From Candidatus Acididesulfobacter guangdongensis (GTDB lineage Bacteria; SZUA-79; Acidulodesulfobacterales; Acidulodesulfobacteraceae): a stretch of 64,000 nt of DNA. The stretch covers positions 62,001-126,000 of the forward strand of contig SGBC01000002.1 in the NCBI GenBank assembly GCA_004195045.1, in the 5' to 3' direction. The translations under genes and the position numbers were made by a program. Shown here one piece after another: positions 7,890 through 21,958 of this stretch (position 1 is its first letter; the number at the start of each line of letters is the position of its first letter). The notes beneath the pieces were generated by a model, which saw nothing but the letters and a program-made list of their open reading frames with translations, ran no database searches and was not told the DNA's origin.

Positions 7890-7998
7890 CATTATTGGAT
7901 AAAAGAAAATAAACCAGACTGTGATTTTAGCGAATTAATAAAAATAATAATAAAAATATGAATAAAATAATAGAAAATAATCAAGAATATTGAATTAA

Positions 7999-9102
7999 AT
8001 GGATAAAAAAACAATTATAGAAAATATATTCAAAAAAAATTTTAATATTAAGTCTGGTGAAACTTGCCTTATATATGCCGATAAAATTTTACCGGACGAA
8101 AATTTGACGGAAAACGATAGACAAAGAAGAATTAAGCTTATTGACATAGCGAATGACTTCAAAGAGATAGGAGCCGGTTTTGCTAAGATAAAATATCTGG
8201 AATACGATTCACTTAAAGAACACGGTACCGAGCCGCCTTTTTTAATTTGGGAGACAGCTTTCGGCGACAAAATTACCGATTTTATTGTTGAAAATAAATT
8301 ATGGGATAATATAAGAAATAAAACGCTAAAACAAAATGAGAAAAATTTATTATCCGAATTTATAAAAACCAACAATAATAAATGTGTTAATTGCGTAATA
8401 GCTCTGCCTAATTTTTCAACGAGTCATACTTTATTTAGGGATTTATTGACCAAATACGGCAATGCAAGGTTTGCAAGTTTGCCTTTATTTGAAGATTCAA
8501 TTTTTAAGACTGCTTTAAATATAAACCCTGTTGAATTGGCACGATTTACTTTAGAAGTAAATGAAAAGCTGAAAGATGCCTCAATTGTTAATATAACGTC
8601 AAATAACGGAACAGATGTAATTTTTTATATAAGAGACAATGGATTCATGGCTGACACCGGACTGCTTGACGAACCCGGAGCATTTAGCAATTTACCTGCG
8701 GGGGAGGTTTATACCGCTCCTGTCGAGGGGAAAACCGAAGGCAAATTTGTCATGGAATATTCACCTACTAAAAAACTAGACGAACCGCTTACCATTTTCA
8801 TTGAAAACGGAAAGGTAAAGTACGTTGAAGGTATTGATAAATTTAAAGACCATATTATATCTGCTATAAAAAATAACGAGCTGGTTTCAAATATTGCAGA
8901 ACTTGGTATAGGAACAAATAAATCGGCGAAAAATTTTTTAAACATATTGGAAGCTGAAAAAATATACGGTACTATACATATGGCTTTGGGAGACAATTCG
9001 TCTTTCGGAGGAAATGTAAGGGTTAATTTTCACGAAGATTTTATTCTGTTTAATCCGAATATCACGGTTACAACTAAATCAGGCACTGTATTCAAACTGT
9101 AA
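7999..9102 (+). CDS. M29-family metallo-aminopeptidase (leucyl aminopeptidase/aminopeptidase T type)
   Basis: A cytoplasmic peptidase of 367 residues that removes N-terminal residues from peptides with a two-metal centre. The C-terminal half carries the expected ligand sites: E236 in PAGEV, E301 in ELGIGTN, E320, H327 in GTIHMALGD, and H345/D347 in FHEDF, the usual HxD pair. The N-terminal half is divergent. Length is slightly below the usual ~400. The ATG follows an AT-rich leader with no Shine-Dalgarno. It is followed 110 bases later by pilD but probably not linked in function. Confidence 0.85.
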   Translation: MDKKTIIENIFKKNFNIKSGETCLIYADKILPDENLTENDRQRRIKLIDIANDFKEIGAGFAKIKYLEYDSLKEHGTEPPFLIWETAFGDKITDFIVENKLWDNIRNKTLKQNEKNLLSEFIKTNNNKCVNCVIALPNFSTSHTLFRDLLTKYGNARFASLPLFEDSIFKTALNINPVELARFTLEVNEKLKDASIVNITSNNGTDVIFYIRDNGFMADTGLLDEPGAFSNLPAGEVYTAPVEGKTEGKFVMEYSPTKKLDEPLTIFIENGKVKYVEGIDKFKDHIISAIKNNELVSNIAELGIGTNKSAKNFLNILEAEKIYGTIHMALGDNSSFGGNVRVNFHEDFILFNPNITVTTKSGTVFKL

Positions 9103-9212
9103 ACTACTGTGCGTTGTATAAACATTTTATATAATCATTCATATTATAAAAAAGATTCAGAATTTTTTTCTATATTAATGGTATAAAGAGATTTAAATAA
9201 GTTTATAATTAA

Positions 9213-10313
9213 ATGCTGCTGACGGATAATTTATTTTATTTTGCATCGTTTTTTGTATTTATTTTTGGTCTGATAATCGGGAGCTTCCTTAACGTTGTCA
9301 TATATAGGCTGCCGGAAGGTAAATCTTTGTTATTTCCTGCATCATCGTGTCCTGAATGCGGAACAAAAATAAAATTTTACGACAATATTCCTATTGTCAG
9401 CTATATTATATTAGGAGGAAAATGCCGCGCCTGCGGTAATAGAATACCTGTTATTTATCCCGCTATTGAATTACTGAGCGCTGTTTTATTTTATTTATTA
9501 TTCATAAAATTGTTTTATAACGCTTTTTTTCATTTTAACATAACTTCTTATGACCTGTCGCTTTTTAAAGATTATTTAACAGGCAGGCTTTTGTTGTTTA
9601 TGGCATATGGTTTTTTTATATTTATTTTAATACCTATTTCTTTTATAGATTTTTTTCACCGTATAATTCCGGATTCTTTAAATATGACGTTGATTATAGC
9701 AGGGTTTTTATTTAATATTTTTTTGTTGCATAAAGGATTTCTGTTTCCTTTTGCCGGTTTTATTGCTGGAGGTTTATCTTTTTATCTGATAGCGGTTTTT
9801 TATGAATTGGTCAGAAAAAAAGAGGGGCTGGGCGGCGGCGACATAAAGCTGATAGCCGGAATAGGCGCATTTTTGGGGGTAAAAGGCGTTATTTTTACTA
9901 TATTTGCAGGTTCTGTTTTTGGACTTTTAGGATTTATACTAAGCTTATTATATTTAAATATTCAAGACCGCACAAAAACAACAAGCAGTCGGAGCAATAA
10001 AGGAAATTTAATCCAAAACGACGATAATTATGACAGCGGCAATTACCATAGCGAAACAATCGGTAGCGCAAATTCTTTAGCGCATAATATCAATACCGTA
10101 AGCGCTAATGACAATGCCGCTCACATTGGCAGCAATAATACAAATCCGGAAATACATTTAGAGAAATCTGAATTAAACTTAAATAATAAAGCAGACGATA
10201 ATTTCATATCCTCGAAAATACCATTTGGACCATTTCTTTCAATGGCTGCCGTTCTATATACTTTTTACGGAAGCTATCTTATGAATATTTATATAGATTT
10301 TATAAGAAGATAA
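9213..10313 (+). CDS. pilD: Prepilin peptidase/N-methyltransferase PilD with a low-complexity insertion
   Basis: Inner-membrane aspartyl protease that cleaves and N-methylates type IV prepilins. The N-terminal GSFLNVVIYRLP (23-34) is followed by the zinc tetrad C46, C49, C71 and C74. Catalytic aspartates are D146 in FIDFFHR and D210 in GLGGGD. Between the last two membrane segments, residues about 251-332 are a hydrophilic Asn/Ser/Asp-rich stretch absent from normal PilD, which explains 366 instead of ~260-290 residues. Its likely substrates are the minor pilins encoded near 41-43 kb. It lies just upstream of the rRNA promoter. Confidence 0.93.
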   Translation: MLLTDNLFYFASFFVFIFGLIIGSFLNVVIYRLPEGKSLLFPASSCPECGTKIKFYDNIPIVSYIILGGKCRACGNRIPVIYPAIELLSAVLFYLLFIKLFYNAFFHFNITSYDLSLFKDYLTGRLLLFMAYGFFIFILIPISFIDFFHRIIPDSLNMTLIIAGFLFNIFLLHKGFLFPFAGFIAGGLSFYLIAVFYELVRKKEGLGGGDIKLIAGIGAFLGVKGVIFTIFAGSVFGLLGFILSLLYLNIQDRTKTTSSRSNKGNLIQNDDNYDSGNYHSETIGSANSLAHNINTVSANDNAAHIGSNNTNPEIHLEKSELNLNNKADDNFISSKIPFGPFLSMAAVLYTFYGSYLMNIYIDFIRR

Positions 10314-10351
10314 ATATATTGTAAATTGTTAAAAAAAACTTAAAAAAACCC

Positions 10352-10380
10352 TTGACATAATCTTTTCCTTATACTATACT
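10352..10380 (+). promoter_or_regulatory. rRNA operon promoter
   Basis: A consensus -35 TTGACA (10352-10357), a 17-base spacer and -10 TATACT (10375-10380), some 215 bases before mature 16S. The spacing and match are the best sigma-70-type promoter in the window, as expected for rRNA. Confidence 0.85.
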
Positions 10381-10470
10381 TATAAAACACTTCGAAACAT
10401 GGCAGTTCAAAAAACGGATAAAACCGCAATTGAAAATGATTAAAAAGAACCAAAACAGCCATTCGTAAGA

Positions 10471-10484
10471 TCGGTCTTTGAAAA
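10471..10484 (+). promoter_or_regulatory. boxA antitermination site in the rRNA leader
   Basis: GTCTTTGAAAA in the leader matches bacterial rRNA boxA (TGTTCTTTGAAAA type), where NusB/S10 assemble to prevent premature termination. A second, better copy lies before 23S. Confidence 0.6.
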
Positions 10485-10538
10485 CTAAACAGCATACAAA
10501 AATGCAATAAAATTAAAAAATGTCAAATGTAAGATGCG

Positions 10539-10572
10539 CTTAATGTCTTTGAATAATATTCAAATCATTAAG
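10539..10572 (+). other. Leader hairpin just before 16S
   Basis: CTTAATG (10539-10545) pairs with CATTAAG (10566-10572) and TTTGAATA (10548-10555) with TATTCAAA (10557-10564), giving a nearly continuous stem. Its place 20 bases before mature 16S fits an rRNA processing structure. Confidence 0.5.
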
Positions 10573-10594
10573 TACTCTTGTCAATAAACGTTTT

Positions 10595-12148
<1,554 letters not shown>

Positions 12149-12213
12149 TAAGGGAGTATAAAAAAATCTACGTGTCTGCTGTTTAGTTTTGAAATACTGG
12201 TCGGTAGGCTTAT

Positions 12214-12290
12214 GGGCCTATAGCTCAGGTGGTTAGAGCACACGCCTGATAAGCGTGAGGTCTCTGGTTCGAGTCCAGATAGGCCCACCA
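12214..12290 (+). tRNA. tRNA-Ile (anticodon GAT)
   Basis: A 77-base cloverleaf with acceptor GGGCCTA/TAGGCCC, D-loop AGCTCAGGTGGTTAGAGC, anticodon stem CACGC/GCGTG with GAT at 12248-12250, T-arm with GGTTCGAGTCC, and encoded CCA. It sits in the 16S-23S spacer as usual. Confidence 0.97.
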
Positions 12291-12314
12291 ATAGCTTAAG
12301 GCGTGTAAAGAATC

Positions 12315-12390
12315 GGGGGTGTAGCTCAGATGGCAGAGCGCCTGCTTTGCATGCAGGAAGTCATCGGTTCGATTCCGTTCACCTCCACCA
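12315..12390 (+). tRNA. tRNA-Ala (anticodon TGC)
   Basis: A 76-base cloverleaf with acceptor GGGGGTG/CACCTCC (one G-T pair), anticodon stem CCTGC/GCAGG with TGC at 12348-12350, T-arm GGTTCGATTCC and encoded CCA. Second tRNA of the rRNA spacer. Confidence 0.97.
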
Positions 12391-12405
12391 GTTTAAAAGT
12401 GTTAT

Positions 12406-12418
12406 TGTTCTTTGAAAA
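12406..12418 (+). promoter_or_regulatory. Second boxA, before 23S
   Basis: TGTTCTTTGAAAA matches the bacterial boxA consensus, placed between tRNA-Ala and 23S where a repeat of the antitermination signal is common. Confidence 0.6.
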
Positions 12419-12423
12419 TTGAA

Positions 12424-15546
<3,123 letters not shown>

Positions 15547-15582
15547 TTTAATGGTTAATATTTTACGGAACAATATAAAGTT

Positions 15583-15698
<116 letters not shown>

Positions 15699-15753
15699 TT
15701 TTTTTTTATTATATATTTAATTGATATTTAAATATTAATTTTAAAAAGTTGTT

Positions 15754-15808
15754 AAAGCCTCTTTTAAATGCATGCTGAGTAAATGCATTTAAAAGAGGCT
15801 TTTTTTAT
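15754..15808 (+). terminator. rRNA operon terminator
   Basis: A perfect 20-bp stem (15754-15773 with 15783-15802), loop GCTGAGTAA, and a T-tract from 15800. It is the strongest intrinsic terminator in the window, 56 bases after 5S. Confidence 0.92.
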
Positions 15809-16066
15809 TGGATTATTTGATTGTTAATATTTTGGCCTAATAAATACATTTTATTTATTAATATACGGTATTATAATAGATACTATATATTGAAATGAAA
15901 TTATACTGTATAATAATATACACTCACTATGTAACGAAATGAAGTTATGGTATACTATATATATAGCATATATAGTATGTACTACAGCACTGCAGTGCTA
16001 TGATATATCTTTAGTTTGTTCAACTTGTTATTAATATTAATAAATTAAATCTTTAGGAGATTGTTT
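15809..16066 (+). promoter_or_regulatory. Leader of the OmpA-like gene with two palindromes
   Basis: AT-rich sequence without a gene. It has a perfect 11-bp inverted repeat, ATACTATATAT (15952-15962) with ATATATAGTAT (15968-15978), followed by the 14-bp palindrome AGCACTGCAGTGCT (15986-15999). These could be operators or mRNA-stabilising hairpins of the downstream gene. The ribosome binding site AGGAGA is at 16055-16060. Confidence 0.4.
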
Positions 16067-16702
16067 ATGAAGAAAATTAAAATTAAATTATTTTTTGCAG
16101 TGCTTGCATTTGCAGCTGTATCACTTCTCGGGTCAAAAGTTTATGCTGCGGCTGTCTGGTCTACACCTTGCGGATTCGGTAATTTTAGGGGAGAATCGTA
16201 TTTATCCAGTCCGTGCAGTTCGTCTTACAATTGTTGTTTAGAAGCAGCACCGGTAAAAAAAACTGTAAAGATTAAAAAATTGGCTGCGCCTAAACCTGTA
16301 AGAATTACAAAAGCAGTTAAACCGATGATTGTCGAAAAAAAACACATTTCCTCTTATAACATTAGTGCAAGGATTAACAATATTCATTTTGGTTTTAATA
16401 AATATACTTTTACAAATAGAGATATTGCTATCCTTAAGAAAGATGCATCATTTTTAAAACACAATCCGAATATAGTAGTTCAAATTCAGGGCAATTGCGA
16501 CAGAAGAGGCTCTGAGGGCTATAATTTAGCGTTGGGTTGGAGAAGAGCAAATGCCGCTAAAGTATATTTGGAGAAATTAGGCATAAATCCAAAGAGACTC
16601 AAAACAATAAGCTATGGCAAAGAAAAACCGATATGTACCGCTCACACGAGCAGCTGCTATGCGATAAACAGAAGAGACCATTTTGCCGTTGTTTCCAAAT
16701 AG
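16067..16702 (+). CDS. OmpA/Pal-family peptidoglycan-binding periplasmic protein
   Basis: The ATG at 16067 is preferred over a TTG two codons earlier because AGGAGA ends 6 bases before it. The 211-residue product starts with a signal peptide (MKKIKIKLFFAVLAFAAVS... cleaved near VYA-AAV; no lipobox). A Cys-rich stretch (about 33-58) and a Lys/Pro-rich linker (about 61-92) precede an OmpA C-terminal domain (about 100-211) with the peptidoglycan signature GNCDRRGSEGYNLALGWRRA. It probably ties the envelope to the cell wall like Pal, but without a lipid anchor. Six Cys in the mature protein suggest disulfides. Confidence 0.88.
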   Translation: MKKIKIKLFFAVLAFAAVSLLGSKVYAAAVWSTPCGFGNFRGESYLSSPCSSSYNCCLEAAPVKKTVKIKKLAAPKPVRITKAVKPMIVEKKHISSYNISARINNIHFGFNKYTFTNRDIAILKKDASFLKHNPNIVVQIQGNCDRRGSEGYNLALGWRRANAAKVYLEKLGINPKRLKTISYGKEKPICTAHTSSCYAINRRDHFAVVSK

Positions 16703-17032
16703 TATTGCTGCCGAGGCTGTGAGATGCAGATTGTATTTAACAAATTAAAAAATTAGGTATAAAATATTTATAATTACCGAATGTTGTTTACAGGGTTCCG
16801 TACTTGCTGTATGACGTTAGAAACTGTCATTTAACCGGTGCGGAGCTCTTGTTTTTTTTATTTCTGGAATACTTGTTTATTACTTATTATTTTTATTATT
16901 AATATCATATCGTTTTTAATTTTTTAAAATGCAAAATAAAGCATGAAATTATAATAATATAAACAATATAATAATAAGATAAGAACTGTGAAATATCAGT
17001 TTTATGTTAAATTTTAATTCAAATTCGGCATT
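16703..17032. other. 330-bp gap before copA
   Basis: I see no gene, clear promoter or strong hairpin here. A short T-run after GGTGCGGAGCTCTTG (near 16837-16860) might be a weak terminator for the OmpA-like gene. The copA leader is AT-rich and lacks a Shine-Dalgarno. Confidence 0.3.
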
Positions 17033-20000
17033 ATGAAAACAGAAAAAATTAATGTTTACGGAATGACTTGCGAACATTGTGTCAAAACTGTTGCTAAAGC
17101 CGTATCTTCCGTAAGCGGAGTTGAATCGGCGGATGTAAATTTACAGGGAAATTATGCGGTCATTAAATATGATGAAAATATAGCAAATCTAACCGATATT
17201 AAAAATGCAGTTTCTGAAGCAGGCTATGATACCGAAAACGGCAGCGCTGCCGATACGGGAGACAAGCCTGCCGACAATGATGACGATGGAACTGATGCAG
17301 GATTATCGAAAAATTTAAAACATTACCGGTTTAAAATAAGCGGAATGGACTGCGCGTCGTGCGCCGGAACTATTGTTGATACGGTTAAAAGAATTGACGG
17401 AGTAATTGACGCTAAGTTAAATTTTGTCAACGAAACTCTTTATGTTGATGCATCTATTGACAGACCTGAACCGGATGAAATTATAAAGATGATTAAATTT
17501 GCAGGATTCGGCGCAAAACTTTTAAATAATAGCCAGCCTGTTAATATGCAATTAAAATTAGACAGTAACGACAATATTCCGTCGGACGCTCTTAATATCA
17601 ATGAAAGCTTTGAAAACACCGGCAATAAAGCAAGTATAAATTTCGCTAAACCCGACCGTGACGACCGTAAAGAAATTTTAAAATTTAAAATACAGGGAAT
17701 GCACTGTACTAATTGCGCAGGAACTGTAGAAAAAAGTATAAAGAAGCTTCAAGGCATCGATAAAGTGACGGTTAACTTTGTCGGTGAGAGCGGCTCCGTT
17801 ATTTACGATCCGTCCATAATTTCAAAAGATGATATTTTTAAAGCAGTTAAGAACGGCGGATATAAAGCCATAGATTTGAGCAGCAGCAATAATAGCGGTT
17901 CTGCAAGTTTACAAGACAGCACGGGTAACGTAAATACTGGTGCCGGTGAAAATCAATCAAACGGAATAAAAGCCGCAAATCATGAGTCTATAGCTTTAGG
18001 CGAGCAGCAGGTAGCGCTAACTAATGTTCAGGCGGTGTTAAAAAATTTACACGGCTATAATAAATTAAAATTTATATCCGCTCTGTTATATAGCGCACTA
18101 TTTGGAAACATTCTAGATTGGAAAAAAGATTATTACTGGGTTGTTTTTACGTTTATTTTAGCTGTCCCCACGGTTTTCCTTACTTATATGAAGTTTATTG
18201 ATGTTTTCGATATTTCAAATTTTTATAAGGCGCATACGGTTGCGGTTATTATTATATTATTTTTGATTGCGACGATTGTCCAATTCAGCGCAGGTTTTGC
18301 ATTTTATAAAGGAGCGTACTATTCGCTTAAAAACGGTTCCTCCAATATGGATGTGTTAGTCTCTCTGGGAATTACAGCCGCATATTTCTACTCTGTAGCT
18401 TCTGTTTTTTTGATTAAAGGCTCTCTATATTTTGATACCGCAGTCCTGTTAATTCTTTTTATAAGATTCGGAAAACTTCTTGAAAAAATATCAAAAGAAA
18501 AAGCTGCTTCTTCGCTTAAATCACTTTTTAAACTTCAGGCTAATAAAGCAAATTTAATAGATAATAAGGGAAACATTGAAGAAATAGATACTAAAGATGT
18601 AAAGACAGGCGATACGCTTCTTGTTAAAAAAGGAGAAAAAATACCTGTTGACGGAGAGATTATTGAAGGCGAAACGTTAATTGACGAATCTATGCTTAGC
18701 GGAGAGCCTGTTCCGGTGGAAAAAAAGACTGGGGATAAAGTTACAGGTTCAACAATTAACAGCGGAAACATTATAAAAATTAAAGCGGTGCAGGTTGGCG
18801 CAAATACTGTATTATCTCAAATTGTCAGGCTGGTCGAAGATGCGCAGGCAGATAAAGCTCCGATTCAAAGGATAGCCGATAATGTAACAAATTATTTTGT
18901 CCCGGTCGTAATTATAATATCTCTTATAACTTTTATTTTATGGAAATTTGCTTTTCATGAAAGTCTTTTGTTTGCTATATCCGCCTCAATTGCCGTTCTC
19001 GTGATTGCGTGTCCATGCGCTATGGGTCTTGCAACGCCTATGGCTCTTATGATAGGAAGCGCAGTCGGACTTGAAAAAGGCATATTAATTAAAAAATCTT
19101 CCGCACTTGAAGAATTGGCAAGAATTAACTCTGTAGTATTTGATAAAACAGGAACCGTAACCTATGGCAAGCCTGAAATAACAGACGTAATTCCAATAGT
19201 CTCCGGCAATGTCAATTCTACATCTTCTTCTCCAGATTTTTCGGGCGCAGTGTACTCTGAAGACGAAATTTTGTCTATTGCCGCATTCGGCGAAAAATTT
19301 TCATCTCATCCAATCGCAAAAGCTATAACAGAAAAATGGGAGAAGACTATTAAAAACGGCGGTAAAAATGTTAATGAATTTAATAAATTAAATAAGTTTA
19401 ACCGGCTGAATGATTTGACCGGCGCGTTAATAAATAACGAAGTTCATGCTGACGGCATAAATAATTTTATAAAAAATTATAATTATAAAGAAATAGGCGG
19501 ATACGGTTTAAGTTTTACATATAACGGGAATAATATATTAATCGGCAAAAAAGAACTCTTTGACAATGCGGTTAAATATATAGACGAAAAATATACCGAC
19601 GATAACGGCGGAAATAAAAGCGGAAATAAAAAAGATACTGCGGAAATTGAAATAATAAACAGGGCAGAGTTTGAAACATTAGAAAAAAAATTAAGTTCAG
19701 ACGGAAAAACCGTAATAGGCATCGCCGTTGATTCTAAGATAATCGGTATAATTGCAATGTCGGATAAAATAAAAGAAGATGCTAAAGAAACCGTCGAAAA
19801 ACTGAAAGCGATAGGGATAGATTCATACCTTCTAACTGGAGATAATTTAAAATCTGCTGAATTAACCGCTTCAAAAATTGGAATAAAATTTCAAAATATT
19901 ATCGCAAATGTTTTACCTGAAGATAAATTAAAAGAAATAGAAAAACTTAAAAATAAAAATTTAACAGTCGCAATGATTGGAGACGGTATTAACGATGCTC

Positions 20001-20338
20001 CGGCTCTTGCGGCAGCCAATGTCGGAATAGCTATCGGAAGCGGAACTGATGTGGCGCGCGAAACAGGCGACGTCGTTCTCGTAAAAAGCGATATTAAAGA
20101 CGTATATAAAAGTATATCTTTGGGTAGAAAAACATTAAGCAAAATTAAACAGAATTTATTTTGGGCATTTTTTTTTAATGGATTGGGTATTCCTTTTGCA
20201 GCCGGTCTGTTTTATCATTTTACGGGATGGCTTCTTCCGCCGGCTATTGCCGGAGCCGCAATGGCTGTTTCAAGTATAACCGTATCTCTTAATTCTTTGA
20301 TACTGAAGGGATATGCAAAAAAAATGAATTTATTGTAA
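17033..20338 (+). CDS. copA: Copper-exporting P1B-type ATPase with three metal-binding domains
   Basis: An inner-membrane Cu+ pump of 1101 residues, well above the usual ~750-850. Three heavy-metal-binding domains come first: GMTCEHC (10-16), GMDCASC (104-110) and GMHCTNC (222-228), joined by Asp/Asn/Ser-rich linkers. Then come the membrane helices, actuator motif LSGEPVP (555-561), CPC (660-662), phosphorylated D704 in DKTGT, the HP pair (759-760) and GDGIND (983-988). Copper specificity is supported by M1077 and SS (1080-1081) in the last helix; the usual YN pair in the previous helix is FN (1048-1049). The nucleotide domain carries Asn-rich insertions (about 725-735, 775-815, 853-868). It ends 2 bases from convergent plsY. 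Confidence 0.94.
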   Translation: MKTEKINVYGMTCEHCVKTVAKAVSSVSGVESADVNLQGNYAVIKYDENIANLTDIKNAVSEAGYDTENGSAADTGDKPADNDDDGTDAGLSKNLKHYRFKISGMDCASCAGTIVDTVKRIDGVIDAKLNFVNETLYVDASIDRPEPDEIIKMIKFAGFGAKLLNNSQPVNMQLKLDSNDNIPSDALNINESFENTGNKASINFAKPDRDDRKEILKFKIQGMHCTNCAGTVEKSIKKLQGIDKVTVNFVGESGSVIYDPSIISKDDIFKAVKNGGYKAIDLSSSNNSGSASLQDSTGNVNTGAGENQSNGIKAANHESIALGEQQVALTNVQAVLKNLHGYNKLKFISALLYSALFGNILDWKKDYYWVVFTFILAVPTVFLTYMKFIDVFDISNFYKAHTVAVIIILFLIATIVQFSAGFAFYKGAYYSLKNGSSNMDVLVSLGITAAYFYSVASVFLIKGSLYFDTAVLLILFIRFGKLLEKISKEKAASSLKSLFKLQANKANLIDNKGNIEEIDTKDVKTGDTLLVKKGEKIPVDGEIIEGETLIDESMLSGEPVPVEKKTGDKVTGSTINSGNIIKIKAVQVGANTVLSQIVRLVEDAQADKAPIQRIADNVTNYFVPVVIIISLITFILWKFAFHESLLFAISASIAVLVIACPCAMGLATPMALMIGSAVGLEKGILIKKSSALEELARINSVVFDKTGTVTYGKPEITDVIPIVSGNVNSTSSSPDFSGAVYSEDEILSIAAFGEKFSSHPIAKAITEKWEKTIKNGGKNVNEFNKLNKFNRLNDLTGALINNEVHADGINNFIKNYNYKEIGGYGLSFTYNGNNILIGKKELFDNAVKYIDEKYTDDNGGNKSGNKKDTAEIEIINRAEFETLEKKLSSDGKTVIGIAVDSKIIGIIAMSDKIKEDAKETVEKLKAIGIDSYLLTGDNLKSAELTASKIGIKFQNIIANVLPEDKLKEIEKLKNKNLTVAMIGDGINDAPALAAANVGIAIGSGTDVARETGDVVLVKSDIKDVYKSISLGRKTLSKIKQNLFWAFFFNGLGIPFAAGLFYHFTGWLLPPAIAGAAMAVSSITVSLNSLILKGYAKKMNLL

Positions 20339-20340
20339 TA

Positions 20341-20961
20341 TTATAATTGTTTTTTTTTGCCTATTTTATTTTCTGTGCCGTTTAAAAGTCTTGTAATATT
20401 TGGAACATGTTTAAATATTATCAATAAAGAAATAAAACATGATGCAGTGAAGAAATCGATATTTCTTAAACTGTAAAAAACAAGAAAAGGCATAAAAAAA
20501 GCCGCCGTAATAGACGATAGAGAAACATATCTGCTTAAGAATATCATTACTATAAAAATAGCCAGAGCCATCAATACAGCCTCCGGCGATACTGCGGCAA
20601 AGACGCCTAGAGCTGTTGCGACGCCTTTGCCGCCTTTAAATTTTATATAAATTGAATAACAGTGTCCGATTATAGGCGCAATCATTATAATAGAAAGTAT
20701 AAGAAACGAAAAATGAAAAAATTTATAATATTTAAAGGCGATATAAACGGGTATAAAGCCTTTTAGCGCATCCGCCGCCAAGGTTATTATGCCGTATTTT
20801 TTTCCGATTACTCTTGATACGTTGGTTGCTCCGAGATTTCCGCTGCCGGTTTTAGAAAGGTCCAATCCTCCGACTAATCGAGCTATTATCGCGGAGGTAG
20901 GAAAACTCCCCAGCAGGTAGGTTATTAGAATGTAAATAACGCAAGTAAGTGAATGATTCAT
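20341..20961 (-). CDS. plsY: Glycerol-3-phosphate acyltransferase PlsY
   Basis: Inner-membrane enzyme of 206 residues that transfers an acyl group from acyl-phosphate to glycerol-3-phosphate, the first step of phospholipid synthesis. All three family motifs are present: SGNLGATN (40-47), KGGKGVAT (109-116) and KHVPNITRLLNGTE (184-197), with the N-terminal GSFPTS (18-23). It has the expected five or so hydrophobic segments and a basic tail. The partner PlsX is not in the window. It converges tail to tail with copA, leaving no room for a separate terminator. Confidence 0.96.
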   Translation of the reverse strand: MNHSLTCVIYILITYLLGSFPTSAIIARLVGGLDLSKTGSGNLGATNVSRVIGKKYGIITLAADALKGFIPVYIAFKYYKFFHFSFLILSIIMIAPIIGHCYSIYIKFKGGKGVATALGVFAAVSPEAVLMALAIFIVMIFLSRYVSLSSITAAFFMPFLVFYSLRNIDFFTASCFISLLIIFKHVPNITRLLNGTENKIGKKKQL

Positions 20962-21159
20962 TTTGCCTGATGTTTTTATCTGTAAATGTGATGTTGTTTA
21001 TAGTAAAATATTACCATGAAACGATATTGCCGCACAGAATTAATGAATTAAGCTATTATATAATATTATTTTAAAATTATAAATAAATTATATGAGAATA
21101 AATAAACGGGTATCAAACTGAAAAAAAATAAAAAATAATAAAAAGGAGGCTGCAATACA

Positions 21160-21855
21160 TTGAATATTCTCATAGGAACCGGTAATAAGCATAAATTTCA
21201 AGAAATTTCTTTTATTATGAAAGACTGTTGTAATGTCAGACTTATTTATGCCGACGATTTATTTGGTCAGAAAAATATAGTCGAAGACGGGTTAACATAT
21301 AAAGATAATGCCTTAATTAAGGCGGAAGCATATTATGCTCTGCTAAAAAATAATGACAAAAGTAATAATAATATAGACTATATTGTATCTGAAGATACGG
21401 GATTGGAAGTTAAATGTTTAAATAACGAGCCAGGATTATATACGGCGAGATATTCTGAACTGCATGACGGCGCTGCCACAACAGTTCCGGCAAATGTAAA
21501 CGGCAAAGACAATATTGCGGATATCAGAATTAATAACATTAATAAACTTCTAAATAAGATGAAGGCTAACAAGAAGGAGAAGGACTGTATTAACGGCAGG
21601 GAAGCAAAATTTGTCTGCTGGGCATGTTTATATGGAGTAAAAGATGGGAAGCACAATTTTTTCTATGGCGAATTGAACGGGTCAATTACCGAAAATCTTT
21701 CCGGTACAGCAGGATTTGGATACGACCCCGTATTTTATGTTCCTGAGTTTAATAAAACCCTTGCAGAGCTGAGCGAAGAAATAAAAAATAAAATATCCCA
21801 CAGAGCAAATGCTATTAGCAAAGTAATAGATTTTATCAATATTAATAACAAATAA
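21160..21855 (+). CDS. rdgB: XTP/dITP diphosphatase (RdgB/HAM1)
   Basis: House-cleaning pyrophosphatase that hydrolyses dITP, dXTP and ITP to keep deaminated purines out of DNA and RNA. Motifs: TGNKHKF (7-13), SEDTGLEV (77-84), GFGYDPVF (185-192) and SHRANA (213-218). At 231 residues it exceeds the usual ~200, because of Asn-rich insertions around 64-72 and 104-120. The start is TTG, supported by AGGAGG 10 bases upstream and by the conserved N-terminus ILIGTGNK. Single gene between plsY and a lipoprotein gene. Confidence 0.93.
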   Translation: MNILIGTGNKHKFQEISFIMKDCCNVRLIYADDLFGQKNIVEDGLTYKDNALIKAEAYYALLKNNDKSNNNIDYIVSEDTGLEVKCLNNEPGLYTARYSELHDGAATTVPANVNGKDNIADIRINNINKLLNKMKANKKEKDCINGREAKFVCWACLYGVKDGKHNFFYGELNGSITENLSGTAGFGYDPVFYVPEFNKTLAELSEEIKNKISHRANAISKVIDFININNK

Positions 21856-21958
21856 CGGCTCAGTAACAAATCATAGCAAATTCAACCACCATAACATAAC
21901 GTATTGCTGGCCGCTGTTTATTAAAGAATATTTTTTAGCTAAACAAATGAATAATTAG

